In this document: positions 34,565 through 47,690 of the stretch, piece after piece | Position numbering within the stretch: position 1 is the first letter of the stretch | Layout: each line of letters starts with the position of its first letter | Source: Delphinapterus leucas | Lineage: Eukaryota > Chordata > Mammalia > Artiodactyla > Monodontidae | Reading direction: 5' to 3' | Length of the DNA: 64,000 nucleotides | NCBI RefSeq assembly: GCF_002288925.2 | Contig: NW_022098000.1 | Location: forward strand, 62,001-126,000 | The notes under the pieces: generated by a model | What the model was told of the DNA's origin: nothing | Databases searched by the model: none | Seen by the model: the letters and a program-made list of their open reading frames with translations, nothing else | Program-made: the position numbers and the translations under genes

Positions 34565-37500
34565 TTAGATTCTGCATATAAGTGATATCATACAATATTT
34601 CTCTTTCTCTGCTGGACTTACTTCACTCAATGTGACAATCTCTAGGTCCATCCATGTTGCTGCAAATGGCATTATGTCATTGTTTTTAATGGCTGAGTAA
34701 TATTCTATTGAATGTATGTACCACATCTTCTTTATCCATTTCTCTGTTGATGGATATTTAAGTTGCTTCCATGTCTTGGCTATTGTAAAGAGTGCTGCAG
34801 TGAACATTGGGGTGCATATATCTTTTCAGACCATGTTTTCCTCTGGATACATGTCGAGGAGTGGGATTGCAGGGTCATATGGTAGTTGTATTTTTAGTTT
34901 CTTAAGGAACCTCCATACTGGTTTCCATAGTGGTCACACCAATTTACATTCCCACCAACAGTGTAGGAGGGTCCCCTTTGCTACACACCCTCTCCAGCAT
35001 TTGTTGTTTGTGGATCTTTTGATGATAGCCCTTCTGCTGGGGTGAGGTGATATCTCATTGCAGTTTTGATTTGCATTTCTCTAATAATTAGTGATACTGA
35101 ACATCTTTTCATTTGCCTCTAGGCCCTCTGTATGTCTTCTTTGGAGAAATGTCTATTTAGATCTTCTGCCAGTTTTTGATTGAGGTGTTTGTATTTATGA
35201 TATTAAGCTGCATGAGCTGTTTGTAAATTTTGGAGACAAATCCCTTGTCGGTCACATCATTTGCAAATATTTTCTTCCATTCTGTGTGTTGTCTTTTCGT
35301 TTTGTTTATGGTTTCCTTTGCTGTGCAAAAGCTTTTGGGTTTACTTAGGTCCCATTTGTTTATTTTTGTTTTTATTTCCATTACTCTGGGAGACAGATCA
35401 AAAAAGATATTGCTGTGATTTATGTCAGAGAGTCTTTTTCCAATGTTTTCCTCTAAGAGTTTTACAGTATCTGGTCTCACATTTAGGTCTTTAATCCATT
35501 TTGAGTTTATTTTTGTGTATGGTGTTAAAGAATGTTCTAATTTCATTTTTTACATATAGCTGTCCAGTTCTCCCAGCACCATTTATTGAGGAGACTGTCT
35601 TTCTTCCATTGTATAGTCTTGCTTCCTTTATTGTAGATTAATTTACCATAGGGCATGGGTTTATTTCTGGGCTTTCTGTCCTTTTCTATTTTTGTGCCAG
35701 TACCATACTGTTTTGATGACTATAGCTTTGTAGTGTAGTCTGAAGTCAGAGAACCAGATTCATGCAGCTCCATTTTTCTTTCTCAAGATTGCTTTGGCTA
35801 TTCAGGGTCTTTTGTATCTCCATACAAATTTTAAGATTTTTTGTTCTGGTTCTGTGAAAAAATGTCATCGGTAATTTGATACGGATTGCATTGAATCTGT
35901 AGACTGCCTTGGATAGAATAGTCATTTTGACAATACTGATTCTTCCAATCCAAAAACATGGTGTATCTTTCCAACTGTTTGTGCCATTTTCGATTTCTTT
36001 CATCAGTGTCTTATAGTGTTTGGAGTACAGGTCTTTCGTCTCCTTAGGCAAGTTTATTCCTAGGTTTTTTGTTGTGATTCTTTTGTTTCCTATTGAAACA
36101 AACAATAGATTTGTTTCTTGAATTTCTCTTTCTGACCTTTTATTGATTTTGTACAGAAATGCAACAGATTTTTGCATGTTAATTTTGTATCCTGCAACAT
36201 TACCAAATTCATTGATGAGCTCTAGTACTTTACTGGTAGCATCTTTAGGATTTTCTATGCATTGGATCATGTCATCTGCAAACAGTGACAGTTTTACTTC
36301 TTTTCCAATTTGGATTCCCTTTATTCCCTTTTCTTCTCTGATTGCCAGGGCTAGGACTTCCAAAACTATGTTGAATAAAAGTGGTGAGAGTGGACATCCT
36401 TGTCTTGTTCCCGATCTTGGAGGAAATGCTTTCAGCTTTTCACTGTTGAGTATGATGTTAGCTGTAGGTTTGTCATATGTGACCTTTATTACATTGAGGT
36501 AAGTCCCCTCTATGTCCACTTTCTGGAGAGTTTTTATCATACCTGAGTGTTGAATTTTGTCAAAAGCTTTTTCTGCATCTATTAAGATGATCAAATGGTT
36601 TTTATTCTTTGATTTGTTGATATGGTGTATCACACTGATTTCTGGTTACTGTAAAATTCTTGCATCACTGAGATAAATCCCATTTGATCATGGTGTATAA
36701 CCCTTTTAATGTATTGTTGGATTCAGATTGGTAGTATTTTGTTGAGGATTTTTGTGTGTATGTTCATCAGTGATATTGGCATGTAATTTTCTTTTTTTGT
36801 GGTACCTTTGTCTGGCTTTGGTATCAGGGTAAATGTGGCTCATAGAATGAGTTTGGGAGTTTTCCTTCCTCTGCAATTTTTTGGAACAGTTTCAGAAGGA
36901 TGGGTGTTAACTCTTCTCTAAACGTTTGATAAAATTTCCCTGTGAAGTCATCTAGTCCTGGACTTTTGTTTGTTGGGAGTTTTAAAATCACAGTTTCAAT
37001 TCCAGTGCTTGTGAATTGTCTGTTCATATATTCTCTTTCTTCCTGGTTCAGTCTTGGGAGATTGTACCTTTCTAAGAATCTGCCCATTTCTTCCAGGTTG
37101 TCTGTTTTATTAGCATACAGTTGCTCATAGTATTCTCTTATAATCCTTTGTATTTCTGTGGTGTCCATAGTAACTTCTCTTTTTTCATTTCTAATTTTAT
37201 TGATTTGAGTCCTCTCCCTTTTTTTCTTGATGAGTCTAGCTATAAGTTTATCAATTTTCTTTATCTTTTCAAAGAACCAGCTTTTAGTTTCACTGATCTT
37301 TGTTACTGTTTCCTTCACCTCAATTTATTTCTGCTCTGATCTTTATGAATTCTTTCCTTCTACTAACTTTAGTTTTTGTTTGTTCTTTCTCTAGTTGCTT
37401 TAGGTGTAAGTTTAGGTTGTTTATTTGAGATTTTTCTTCTTTCCTGAGGTAAGATTTTATTGCTATAGACTTCCCTCTTAGAACTCCTTTTGCTGCATCC

Positions 37501-38352
37501 CATAGGTTTTGGATCATTGTACTTTCATCTTCATTTGTTGCCAGGTATTTTTTGATTTCCTCTTTGATTTCTTCAGTGATACATTGTTGTTTAGTAGCAT
37601 ATTGTTTAACCTCCATGTGCTTGTGATTTTTACATTTTTTTCTTGTAGTTTATTTTTAATCTTATAGCATTGTGGTCAGAAAAGTTTCTTGATATGATTT
37701 CAGTTTTCTTAAATTTACCAAGGCTTGCTTTGTGACCCAGCATGTGGTCAATCCTGGAGAATGTTCCATGTGCATGTGAGATGAATGTGTATTCTGCTGC
37801 TTTCGGATGGAATGCTCTATAAATTAAGTCCATCTGGTCTAATGTGTCATTTAAGGTCTGTACTTCCTTACTGATTTTCTGTCTGGATAATCTGTCCATT
37901 GTTGTAATTTGGGTGTTAAAGTCCCCCACTATTACTCTGTTACTGTCAATTTCTCCTTTTATGGCTGTTAGTATTTGCATTATATATTGAGATGTTCTTA
38001 TGTTGGGTGCATAGATATTTACAATTGTTATATCTTCTTCTTGCACTGATCCTTGATCATTATGTAGTGTCCTTCTTTGTCTCTTATAACAGTCTTTATT
38101 TTAAAGCCTATTTTGTCTGATATGAGAATTGCTACTCCTGCTTTCTTTTGATTTTCATTTGCATGGAATATCTTTTTCCATCCCCTCACTTTCAGTCTGT
38201 ATGTGCCCCTAGGCCTGAAGTTGTGTCTCTTGTAGACAGTATATACACATGTCTTATTTTTGTATCCATTCAGCCAGTCTCTGTCTTTTGGTTGAAGAAT
38301 TTAATCCATTTATATTTAAGGTAATTATCAATATGTATGTTCCTATTGCCAT
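34565..38352 (-). pseudogene. L1 ORF2 remnant (element C)
   Basis: Starts at ATG 38352 (minus strand) and ends at 34565, close to full length. The endonuclease part (37630-38046) keeps GDFN, the YTFISHAHGTFSRIDH segment and the catalytic SDHNA. The RT part (35746-36633, 295 codons) is the longest frame in the window. It has [31 protein letters not shown] and an intact FADD active site. Frame breaks near 36640-36820, 37318, 37620 and elsewhere stop it from making a full protein. It is therefore better preserved in its catalytic residues than element A, but still dead. Confidence 0.92.
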
Positions 38353-38565
38353 TTTAATTGTTTTGGGTTTGTTTATGTAGGTCTTTTTTCTTTCCTTCCT
38401 CTCCTCTCTTATGGTTTGATGACCATCTTTATTGTTGTGTTTCGGTTACTTTTTATTTGTATGTGTGTATCTATTGTAGTTTGGGGGTTTGCTGTTCCCA
38501 TGAGGTTTTGACATAGCAGTCTATATATGTACAAAGTTTTTTAAAGTTGCTGGTTTCTTTCCCAC

Positions 38566-39468
38566 CTAGAGAATTTCCTTTAGCATTTGTTGCAATGCTG
38601 GTCTGGTGGTGCTGAATTCTCTTAGCTTTTGCTTATCTGTGGAGCTTTTGATTTTGCCATCAAATTTGAATTAGAGTCTTTCTGGCTAGAGTATTCTTGA
38701 TTGTAGGTTCTTCCCTTTCATCACTTTAAATATATCACCCCATTCCCTTCTTGTCTGCAGAGTTTCTGCTGAGAAATCAGCCAATAACCTCATGGGAATT
38801 CCCTTATATGTTATTTGTTGTTTTTCCCTTGTTGCTTTTAATATTTTTCTATGTCTTTAATTTTTGTCAATTTGATTGCTATGTGTCTCGGCATGTTCCT
38901 TCTTGGGTTTACCCTGCCTGGGACTCTCTGCTTCCTGGACTTGAGTAACAGTTTCCTCTCCCATGTTAGGTACATTTTCAGCTATTATCTCTTCAAGTAT
39001 TTTCTCAGGACCTTTCTCTCTCTTTTTTCCTTCTGGGACCCCTATAATGTGAATATTGGTGTGTTTATTGTTGTCCCAGAGGTCTCTTAGACTGTCTTCA
39101 TTTCTTTTCATTCTTTCTCCTTTATTCTGTTCCATGGCAGTGATTTCCACCATTCTGTCTTCCTAGTCACTTAACCGTTCTTCTGCCTAAGTTATACTGT
39201 TATTGATTCCTTCTAGTGTAATTTTCATTTCAGTTATTGTATTGTTCATCTCTGTTTGTCTGTTCTTTAGTTCTTCTTGGTCTTTGTTAAACATTTCTTG
39301 CATCTTCTCAATCCTTGCCTCCATTCCTTTTCTGAGATCCTGGATCATCTTCACTATCATCATTCTGAAATCTTTTTCTGGAAATTTGCCTATCTCCTCT
39401 TCACTTAGTTGCTTTTCTGGGCTTTTATCTTGTTCCTCCATCTGGAACATATTCCTCTGCCATTTCAT
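38566..39468 (-). pseudogene. L1 ORF1 remnant (element C)
   Basis: Minus-strand frame from MKWQRNMFQMEEQDKSPEKQ at 39468. The N-terminal part (39187-39468) is charged and heptad-like, the coiled-coil trimerisation region of ORF1p. A stop follows. The next piece (38857-39153) carries NIHIIGVPEG of the RRM domain and IIAENVPNMGEE. The family-typical end (TTCTCTAG) is at 38566-38573. Confidence 0.88.
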
Positions 39469-40380
39469 TTTTTCTTTCTCTGATTGTGGTTTCCATTCTG
39501 CTGGCTGCAGGATTTTATTTCTTCTTGCTTCTATTGTCTGCCCTTTGGTGGATGAGGCTATTAAGAGGCTTGTGTAAGCTTCCTGATAGGAGGGGCTTGG
39601 GGGTGGGTAGAATTGGGTCTTGTCCCTCTGGCAGCAAGGCCCTGATCAGTAAAACTTTAATCCACTTGTCTGCTCATGGATGGGGCTGTTTTCCCTCCAT
39701 GATAGTTTTTTGGCCTGAGGCAATCCAGCACTGGAGCATGCAGGCTGTTTTGTGAGGTTAATGGTGATCTCCAGGAGGGTTCACACCAATGAGTACTTCC
39801 CAGAACTGTTGCTGCCAGTGTCTTTGTCCCTGCAGTGAGCCACAGCCACCCCCCGCCTCTGCAGGAGACCTCCCAACACTAGCAGGTAGGTCTGGCCCAG
39901 TGTCTTATGGGGTCACTGCTTTCTTCCCCTGGGTCCTGGTGCACACAAGACTTTGTGTGTGCCCTCCAAGAGTGGAGTTTCTGTTTCCCCTAGTCCTGTG
40001 AAAGTCCTGAAATCAAACCCCACTGGCTTTCAAAGCCAGATTCTCTGGGGACTCCTCCTCCTGTTGCTGGACCCCCAGGCTGGGAAGACTGATGTGGGGC
40101 TCAGAACTTTCACTCTTGTGGGATAACTTATGTGGTATATTTGTTTTCTAGTTTATGGGTTGCCCAACCAGTGGGTATGGGATTTGATCTTATCATGATT
40201 GTGCCCCTCCTACCATCTTGTTGTGGCTTCTTATTTATATTTGGATGTAGGGTGTCTTTCTTTGGTAGGTTCCAGCATTTTTTTGACAATGGTTGTTCAG
40301 TAGTTAGTTGTGATTTTAGTGTTTTTGTAAGAAGAGTGTGAGCTCACATCCTTCTACTCCACCATCTTGAGCTAATCAGC

Positions 40381-40395
40381 TGGTGCTATTTATTT
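40381..40395. repeat. Target-site duplication, right copy, of L1 element C
   Basis: Second copy of TGGTGCTATTTATTT. Confidence 0.85.
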
Positions 40396-41344
40396 TTAAA
40401 CTGTCTAGTCTGTTTAACTCCTACCCTGCACATTTTACATGTTATCGTATTTAATAATAACTTAATTCTATGTGTACTATTGTGTTTCTAATTATCACCC
40501 CTTGATTATCATCCTTTACAAATTACATATGTAGCTTGAAATTTTAACTTATATTTTATTCTCGACTCTGCTGTACAATATCTTGCTGCTGTAGACAAAT
40601 AAAGAAGTTCTCAATATTTTAAATTAAGTTTGTAACGTTTTTCTTTCTTTGGAGTTAAGATCCCATCTAAATTAAAAGGAAATAAATAACCCAGTTAGAA
40701 AGATTTCCAAAAAAAAATGGTGAATGATAATTAGACACAATGTAGAAGCTTCTTTGACATGAGCCAAAAACAGTACTTCAATTACTGTTGAATAAAATTC
40801 TGAATCGATCAAAACCTGCAGAATTCGGTCATAAACCTTTTCTTTTGAAATGCACATAAGGGCTTTATGAGAAATAATGGAAGGAAGAATAAGAATGATG
40901 ATAAAAAATAATATTTTATGATCCTCTTCTCAAAGAAGTCCAATAACGTCTTTAATTCAGTGAAGACAGTGGGCTTGGTGGCATACATTTGTAGACAGAG
41001 ACTGAACCTGTAGTTTCTGGATTTCCTTACACATGCCACCCCCCACCCCCACTCACAACATCTGTCATTTCTATACTTGATAATAGAAATGAGCCCAGAT
41101 TGTATTCTCAGACCAACTACAAGTTTGGGGAGTTAAAAATACAAATCAGACTTTAAACTCAACAGAATGCTACCCTCACTGCTTGACCAACTCTGGCTCC
41201 CTCTGATTTTGCCCCACAAGCCTCTGCCTGCTTTCTCAGATTGGTGCCTTCATCTCAACACCTGTGTGAAAACAATTTTGGCCACCTTTGTCCCTGGTTA
41301 CCACAAGGTAACCTTTAAACTCTGGAATTTCCTAGAGTAAGTGG

Positions 41345-42140
41345 AGTGTCTTGGTTATGCATGGTGGACCCCTCTGACCACACCTGACCTGATAGTTTAT
41401 GCTAACAAGATGACTCAGGTTGGTGGGTGGTCATGCCAGAAAGATCAACTATGAGATTAGAGGGTTTGGGCCTTTACCATATGATACCAGTCCACCCTGG
41501 GGAGGATATGAGGCTGGAGATAAGGTGATCTAATCAATCATGCCTATATAATAAAACAATGATAAAAAACTCTGGGCCCTGAGATTTACATAAGCTTCCC
41601 TGGTTGGCAATACTTTTCATTGCTACACATCAATGTTGCCAGGAGGATAACACTGCCTTGAAGGTTTTGAAAGCTTCACATTTGGGATCCTTCCAGACCT
41701 TGCCCTATGTGTCTCTCCCTTTGCTGGTTTTGCTATCTATCCTATTGCTATAATAAAGTTAACTGTAAGTATATCACTTTCCTTAGTTCTATGAGTTATT
41801 CTGGCAAATTATCAAACCTAAGGAGGTAGTGGGAACCTCCAAATTTGTAGCCAGCTGGTCAGAAGTAAGGGTGACCTGGGGTAACCCAAACTTGTGTCTG
41901 TGTGTAAAGTGAGGACACTTTTATGGAGAACTGTGCCCTTAACTGGCAAAGTTTGGCCTGACTCTGGGCACCCACCCTAGTCTCTTTGTTTGCTCTTCCT
42001 GGTCTTCTCAGCAATGTGAATCTTAGCTCTTTGCCCATGACTGGACCTATCCCTGCTGGAACTTCCAAATGCTGAAAGCCTCCTGGGTGTCTGTCAGTCC
42101 CCTGAGACTAAGGGGGTTGCCCCTGAAATCTTCTTCGACA
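41345..42140 (+). mobile_element. Old LTR, family not assigned
   Basis: The order of features is that of an ancient mammalian LTR: TCTAATCAATCATGCCTATATAATAAAAC, CTTTGCTGGTTTTGCTATC, a polyadenylation signal in CTATAATAAAGTTAACTG near 41750, then TTCTATGAGTTATTCTGGCAAATTATCAAACC and GTGGGAACCTCCAAATTTGTAGCC. The last two blocks are a well-known U5-like segment of old mammalian ERV LTRs. The boundaries are approximate. Confidence 0.55.
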
Positions 42141-43174
42141 ATGACCAGACACCAGAGAGATGGACCTACTTTTTTTTTCTTCTTCTTGGCACGTCTTACA
42201 ACTGAGCTAAATGTTTGATAAGGTACCAGTATGGTTAAGTAATTTGTTCAATACAAAAAGATATCAGTTATTAGTCATCAATAATTAAAATTACATTTTC
42301 AACAAATGGCATAGTTTTTCAGCAATTCATATATATCAGTTCCCATTGAGTCATTCAATAAATTATGACATATTTGATAAATGAAGTGTAACACACTTAT
42401 TTTAGAACAATGTATCTTAGTCTTTTTTTTTTAAATCCATGCCCTCTTTTAATAAACATAAAATCTCCCTAAACTCTGGAAATTCTATGAAGACACACTA
42501 AGGTGGCATAGCTCCTGTATATATATCTTCCTAGTTGGTGTATTTCCATGTTGGCAAGAAAATGTTCTCCCAGCTTTTAATTTTATACTCTGTACTTTGT
42601 GTTTTTTAAAAATATTCTTTTTGTACATTCGAAACACAAATCTATGTCATATAGAATATATTTTTTTGTACATGATCAGTTCATTCCAAGATTCTGACAA
42701 TAAATCACTCAACTTTTGCCTCCCATTCAGTTAAAATGATTGTATTATTAACTCAGCAGAAAGTTAAGTAATGAAAGAAATTTCCTATGACTTGTTTTAT
42801 TGGCTCCTCAAGAGAGTTGTTAAATGCATGTGGATTATAATTTTTTGTGGACTTTCGATTAGGTGAATTTTAGACAAAATCAAATTTGAGATTTAACTGT
42901 TTAAACACACTTGTTCAAAAAGGCACTGTTTGTTCAAAAAAAGGCTAAATTTTATTTTCCATTATTTAAATATAGTTTTTTTTAATGAATTTAAAATGCC
43001 TGGTTCTATAACACAATGTTTACTTATAAAATCCCCACTGTTCTAAAAGTAGACTGTACATAACTTGTGTGTTGTCTTCAAGAATGCAGATGGCTGGCAC
43101 AGTTTTGACCTTTCATATTAAGACTGTAGGCCGCTTATCAGCATGCTCCCATGTATCCATCTAAAACTTATTCT

Positions 43175-43335
43175 CAACCTGAGCGTCCAGGAAGACCACC
43201 CAGGAACTTTTAACTGATGCCTAGTTCTCATCTTCAAAGATTATGATAGAGCTGAATTGGGATGGTAACTGGACACTAGTATTTTTTAAAGTTCACCAGG
43301 TGATTCGAAAATGTATAATTAAGGTTAAGAATCTC
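43175..43335 (+). repeat. MER5B/MER20-like DNA transposon relic
   Basis: AACTTTTAACTGATGCCTAG, ATTTTTTAAAGTTCACCAGGTGATT and AAGGTTAAGAATCTCTGATC resemble the 3' part of non-autonomous hAT-Charlie elements. The CHR SINE at 43343 inserted at its right end. Confidence 0.5.
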
Positions 43336-43553
43336 TGATCTAGGGACTTCCCTGGTGGTGCAGTGGTTGAGAGTCTGCCTGCTGATGCAGGGGACACGGG
43401 ATTTTGCCCCGGTCAGGGAAGATCCCACATGCCGCGGAGCGGCTGGGCCCGTGAGCCATGGCCACTGAGTCTGCGCGTCCGGAGCCTGTGCTCCGCAGTG
43501 GGAGAGGCCACGGCAGTGAGAGGCGTGTGGTAAAAAAAAAAATCTCTGATCTA
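43330..43553 (+). mobile_element. CHR SINE, plus strand, with target-site duplication
   Basis: Body 43343-43540, flanked by AATCTCTGATCTA at 43330-43342 and 43541-43553. It has all the CHR landmarks and a short poly(A). Confidence 0.96.
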
Positions 43554-43881
43554 TAATACTGAAATACAGGTTCCAGTATTACCTAAAATTGTTGAACTCA
43601 GGAGTGCATGATTTAAAATAAAATTGAAACCACTGTTAAGTATATCTAACTTCAAATGAGCAATGCAAGCAGTGAAGTGGTGGTGTCATGCTCATTTTGG
43701 CTGTTTCTTGCTGAAGCAATATGATCTGAATTTATTATCAAAACTAGCTGGATTAGATATCCATTTCATTGCAACCTCTGAAATAGTAAAGAGCAGAAAA
43801 TTAGCTTCTCCTTAAAGTAAGTTTACAACTGGCCATTAAAATACTTCAGAAGCACAATTTCTTTAGTTCTTCTTTCATTAA

Positions 43882-44105
43882 AAATAAAGTTTAGGGCTTC
43901 CCTGGTGGCGCAGTGGTTGAGAGTCCGCCTGCCGAGGCAGGGAACACGGGTTTGTGCCCTGGTCTGCGAAGATCCCACATGCCGCGGAGCGGCTGGGCCC
44001 GTGAGCCATGGCCGTTGAGCCTGCGCGTCCGGAGCCTGTGCTCCGCAACGGGAGAGGCCACAACAATGAGAGGCCTGCGTACCGCAAATAAATAAATAAA
44101 GTTTA
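43882..44105 (+). mobile_element. CHR SINE, plus strand, with target-site duplication
   Basis: Body 43894-44093 with an (AAAT)n tail, flanked by AAATAAAGTTTA at 43882-43893 and 44094-44105. The head GGGCTTCCCTGGTGGCGCAG is intact. Same orientation as the copy about 350 bp to its left. Confidence 0.96.
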
Positions 44106-46056
44106 AAAATCTATATTAAAAGCTAAATTGAATACATCACAGTGATTTTTTCTCAATATTTCTCAATAACAACTTTGATATTAATCCTATGATAAATACT
44201 TTGTATACACTACTATTAAAAATGACTGATAAATTCTTGCCCATATTAAGAAAACTCATCTCCATTTGTAAAATCAATTTCCTCAAATTTCTATTTCTAT
44301 TTACTATTGCAAATGAACTGTGTTTGCTCTTGAATAACATGGTGGCATGATTGCCAGGTAGCTTCATTTTCCTTTGCTGTTTTCACAGCTTAATCAAAGC
44401 AGGGCTTATTTTCACATAGGGATAATAATCATTCCAGCTCCTCATCACAAAATGAACGCATTTGTGTTCTGCAATCAACTTGAAGTGAGGCACTCAAATG
44501 CCCTAGAATAGGGTACAAAAATTCTTTTTGATTTCATTCATTTCAAGACAGTGTATTAATATTACCCTCCTTGATTCCACACACGTGTCATGTAAAATGT
44601 CACTACAGAATAGACCTATAATTAGCTCTTCAGTTCATACATTAAATACATTTTAATAAACAGCTTCTTCTCTGACAGTAGAATATTACTGTCCATTCTT
44701 AGCTATCAATCTCAGATTAGAGGGTGTTTCTTATTTGAAGTATTGATAAGACAAGCTGATCTGTGCACTGTACTTAAAATGCACCCTTATTGAATTATGA
44801 GCTATTCAGACTTATCCAAAACAATTATAATGACTCTGATAAGGTAGGAAATATTTTAAAACTGTAAAAACTGATTTGGGATTTCTGTAAGTCAAATATT
44901 CATGTTCCAAAAAGTTTAAGTTATCAGAAATTTAATAATTAAATATTAATTTAATAATAATTTAACATTAATGAAATGTTTAATAATCATTAATACAATA
45001 AATAATATAAGTATTATATTTTATATATGAAGTAAATATAATTGTATCATATTTTCATACTAATATTTATTTAAAATACTTAATATTTAAAATTTTATAT
45101 TTACATCATTGTAAGAAAATAGTTTAATATTCAATATTAAATTTTACAAAAGTAACTTGAATAATTTAATTGCAATGAAGCCCAAAGGGATACATGATAT
45201 TCACGGAAGTCAGCGTATTTGTTACTTCACCATGAATTATGGGCCCAAAAGAGACAAATACAATTTCAATCTGGTGATACATGAAACATGATGTATAAAG
45301 ATTCAGATTGAAGTGTCACACTGAATGACTGGATTTTTACTTCTACTGGTTTATTTCAAACTATTTTTGAAGGAATCCTGAATGAGAGATTCCATCCATG
45401 AGTCTTTCGAATGCAGGACACCGTTATTCTGGAGAGCATTCCTTGTTCCTCTCCCACAGCTCTTTCCTGAAGCCTGAGCAGCAAAGGACATTCTGGGGCA
45501 GCTGATTGTGAGCCTCCTCACATACTATCTAAGTCTGGGTGTTGCCAGGAAACTGAGAATTGGAGCTGTTTGTTTTATAACAATACAGATCTGTATCTAT
45601 GGCACAACCAAAATGTAACAGAGAGGAATTAGTAATTCAAAATATAAGTGAATAAGCAGAGATACAAGATTTACATTTTGGAGTAAATGTTATTAATTTA
45701 AAAGATTGTGCACAGTTCATTAAAGATAAGCTATAAATGGATACTTGTTAACCTGTGAGGTATGGAAAATTAGTGAAAAACATCAATCTATAATTGACAT
45801 GAGTGGGTCCTCAAATCACTGCTCCACATGCATATTTAAATGTTATCATCTGTCCATTTGGACATGACAGGCTGAGCAACCTATGGAGCAAGAATCCTGA
45901 ACTTAAAGTACCCTTTACATAATCACCTAATACCAAAATCTGAGGGCATATAATGCATATTAATTTAATTAGGCTTTATGATGCTGAGCTCTATTTCTCA
46001 TCATTTGACCTTTTTCTATTTTCTGTAAAGAATATGGGAACATGGACACTCCCCAA

Positions 46057-46123
46057 ATTTAAATATCATGACTATACGGATTTAAATATCCATATCCATA
46101 TTTAAATATCATGACTGTATGGA
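46057..46123. repeat. 24 bp short duplication
   Basis: ATTTAAATATCATGACTATA plus CGGA at 46057-46080 recurs at 46100-46123 with two changes (TATACGGA versus TGTATGGA). Confidence 0.8.
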
Positions 46124-47605
46124 TTGACATGCAAGCAGTTTCTTATTTTCTGTTGCTATAAAAGGAGTGTCCCTTTTCAAATCTACATATTTATGGTTAA
46201 TTATAGTGGCATATATGAATATATATTAAATTCTGCATTTTGTCAAGGTATTATCCTAATGATTAAGAACTGAAAAAAAAACTTTTATGGTGGAAAAATC
46301 TTATAGGAATTTTTATAAAGCAGTCTATATCTTTTTAAATAAGATGTGTATCATGATGGGTTTAAAACTTGGTAAAATATGTAACAAACAGTAAAGAATT
46401 AGTAAATATAGGAGTGTAATTTAAATTTCCTTTTTTTAACCTAAATTTTCTATAGTGTATGTGTATTATTTTTAGAGTAAGAAAAAAAACTTATTTTTAG
46501 ATTAATCATACCTATGTATCTACTTAGATTTCTTAACACCTGTGGCAAAAAAAAACATTTCTAAAAATATATAATTACTTTCACATGTGCATCATTTAAA
46601 ACAGTCGCTTTTGTTCAGAGTTCCTGACTGCATTCTGTGGCCCAGTGTAGCAGAGATGAGTCACAGTGAGCAGAGAGGATTATGGGGTAATGGAAGGGGC
46701 CCTGGGCTGCTGGTGGAAGGGGCCCTGACTTGTGAGCAGCCTCCTTGCTGAACTCCACTGTTTCCTATGAGCTGCACCATGAAAAATTGTTGCAATGTGT
46801 TGGTTAGATTTCTTTGCCTCTGTCCCTGGAATGTCACCTCCTGACCCCAAATAAATAAGTAAATAAATTCTGTCCTGAATAATTACCCTTCTGATGTGAA
46901 AATCAAGAGGCACTTTCCACATCAGAATGCATAGAGGGCTGATATATCAACATTTACAAGCAAAGAGTGAAACCATCTTGAATGTGAAGTGTATTCTTGA
47001 ATTAATGCTTGCTCAATGATGCCAGAAAATGGCCACAGATCCTGGTGGCCAAAGAAAAAGTTAAGACCCTAAAGCGAAGTCTACTTGTAGGCATAAATGT
47101 GTCTAATCTTTCAACATTAAGAATATGGCCAATTTGGCTAAAATTTTAGGTAGTAAAAGTTATTACTTTAAATTTCCTGCCTAATATAATTCTTACCCTG
47201 TCCAGACAGTCAAACCACTATCCACATTTTCTTCATTACTTTACTGAAAAGATTTATCAACTGCTTTCTGTGTGCAGAGAATTGCTTGTTGGTAAATTTT
47301 AATTTAACCCAGAATAAAAGCTAATGCTTATGAGCAGGAGTAGCTTATAAAGTGATAGAGGCTGTTTGTCTCTAGACTTGGCAGCAGCAGAAGAGCTCAA
47401 CACCCAGGAAAGCCCACAATAGGTAAAAGAGGTGAGCCCAGCTCTCCTTATGATGACTCCTGCACCTCCATTAGAAGGTCTGAGAAGTAATAGTTTGTAT
47501 TCACACATTTTTCCCTATTGCCTTAATTACATGGCATTAACATTTTAAATGTAAATAATTGAGAAATAGATTGCCTACATGGGAAAATAATCTAAAAAAA
47601 CCCAA

Positions 47606-47690
47606 AGAGTGGATATATGTATAACTGATTCACTATAAATCACTGATTCACTGTAAATCAACTATTCTCCAATAAAATTTTTTTTAAAAA
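47606..47690 (+). mobile_element. Short L1 3'-end fragment
   Basis: GGATATATGTATAACTGATTCAC ... CTATTCTCCAATAAAATTTTTTTT matches the L1 3'UTR end followed by an A-rich tail. There is a small internal repeat of ACTGATTCACTATAAATC. Confidence 0.75.

Larger units (their letters stand above)
34220..40380 (-). mobile_element. Full-length L1 retrotransposon (element C), minus strand, inactive
   Basis: A 6.16 kb L1 read on the minus strand, flanked by the 15 bp duplication TGGTGCTATTTATTT. Its 5' end reads GCTCAAGATGGTGGAGTAGAAG, then a 5'UTR of about 0.9 kb (39469-40380). That is much shorter than, and different in sequence from, the 2.1-2.2 kb 5'UTRs of the elements at 6916 and 58051. ORF1, ORF2, 3'UTR and an A/T-rich tail follow. 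It has the same orientation as KHDRBS2, within its last intron. Confidence 0.95.
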
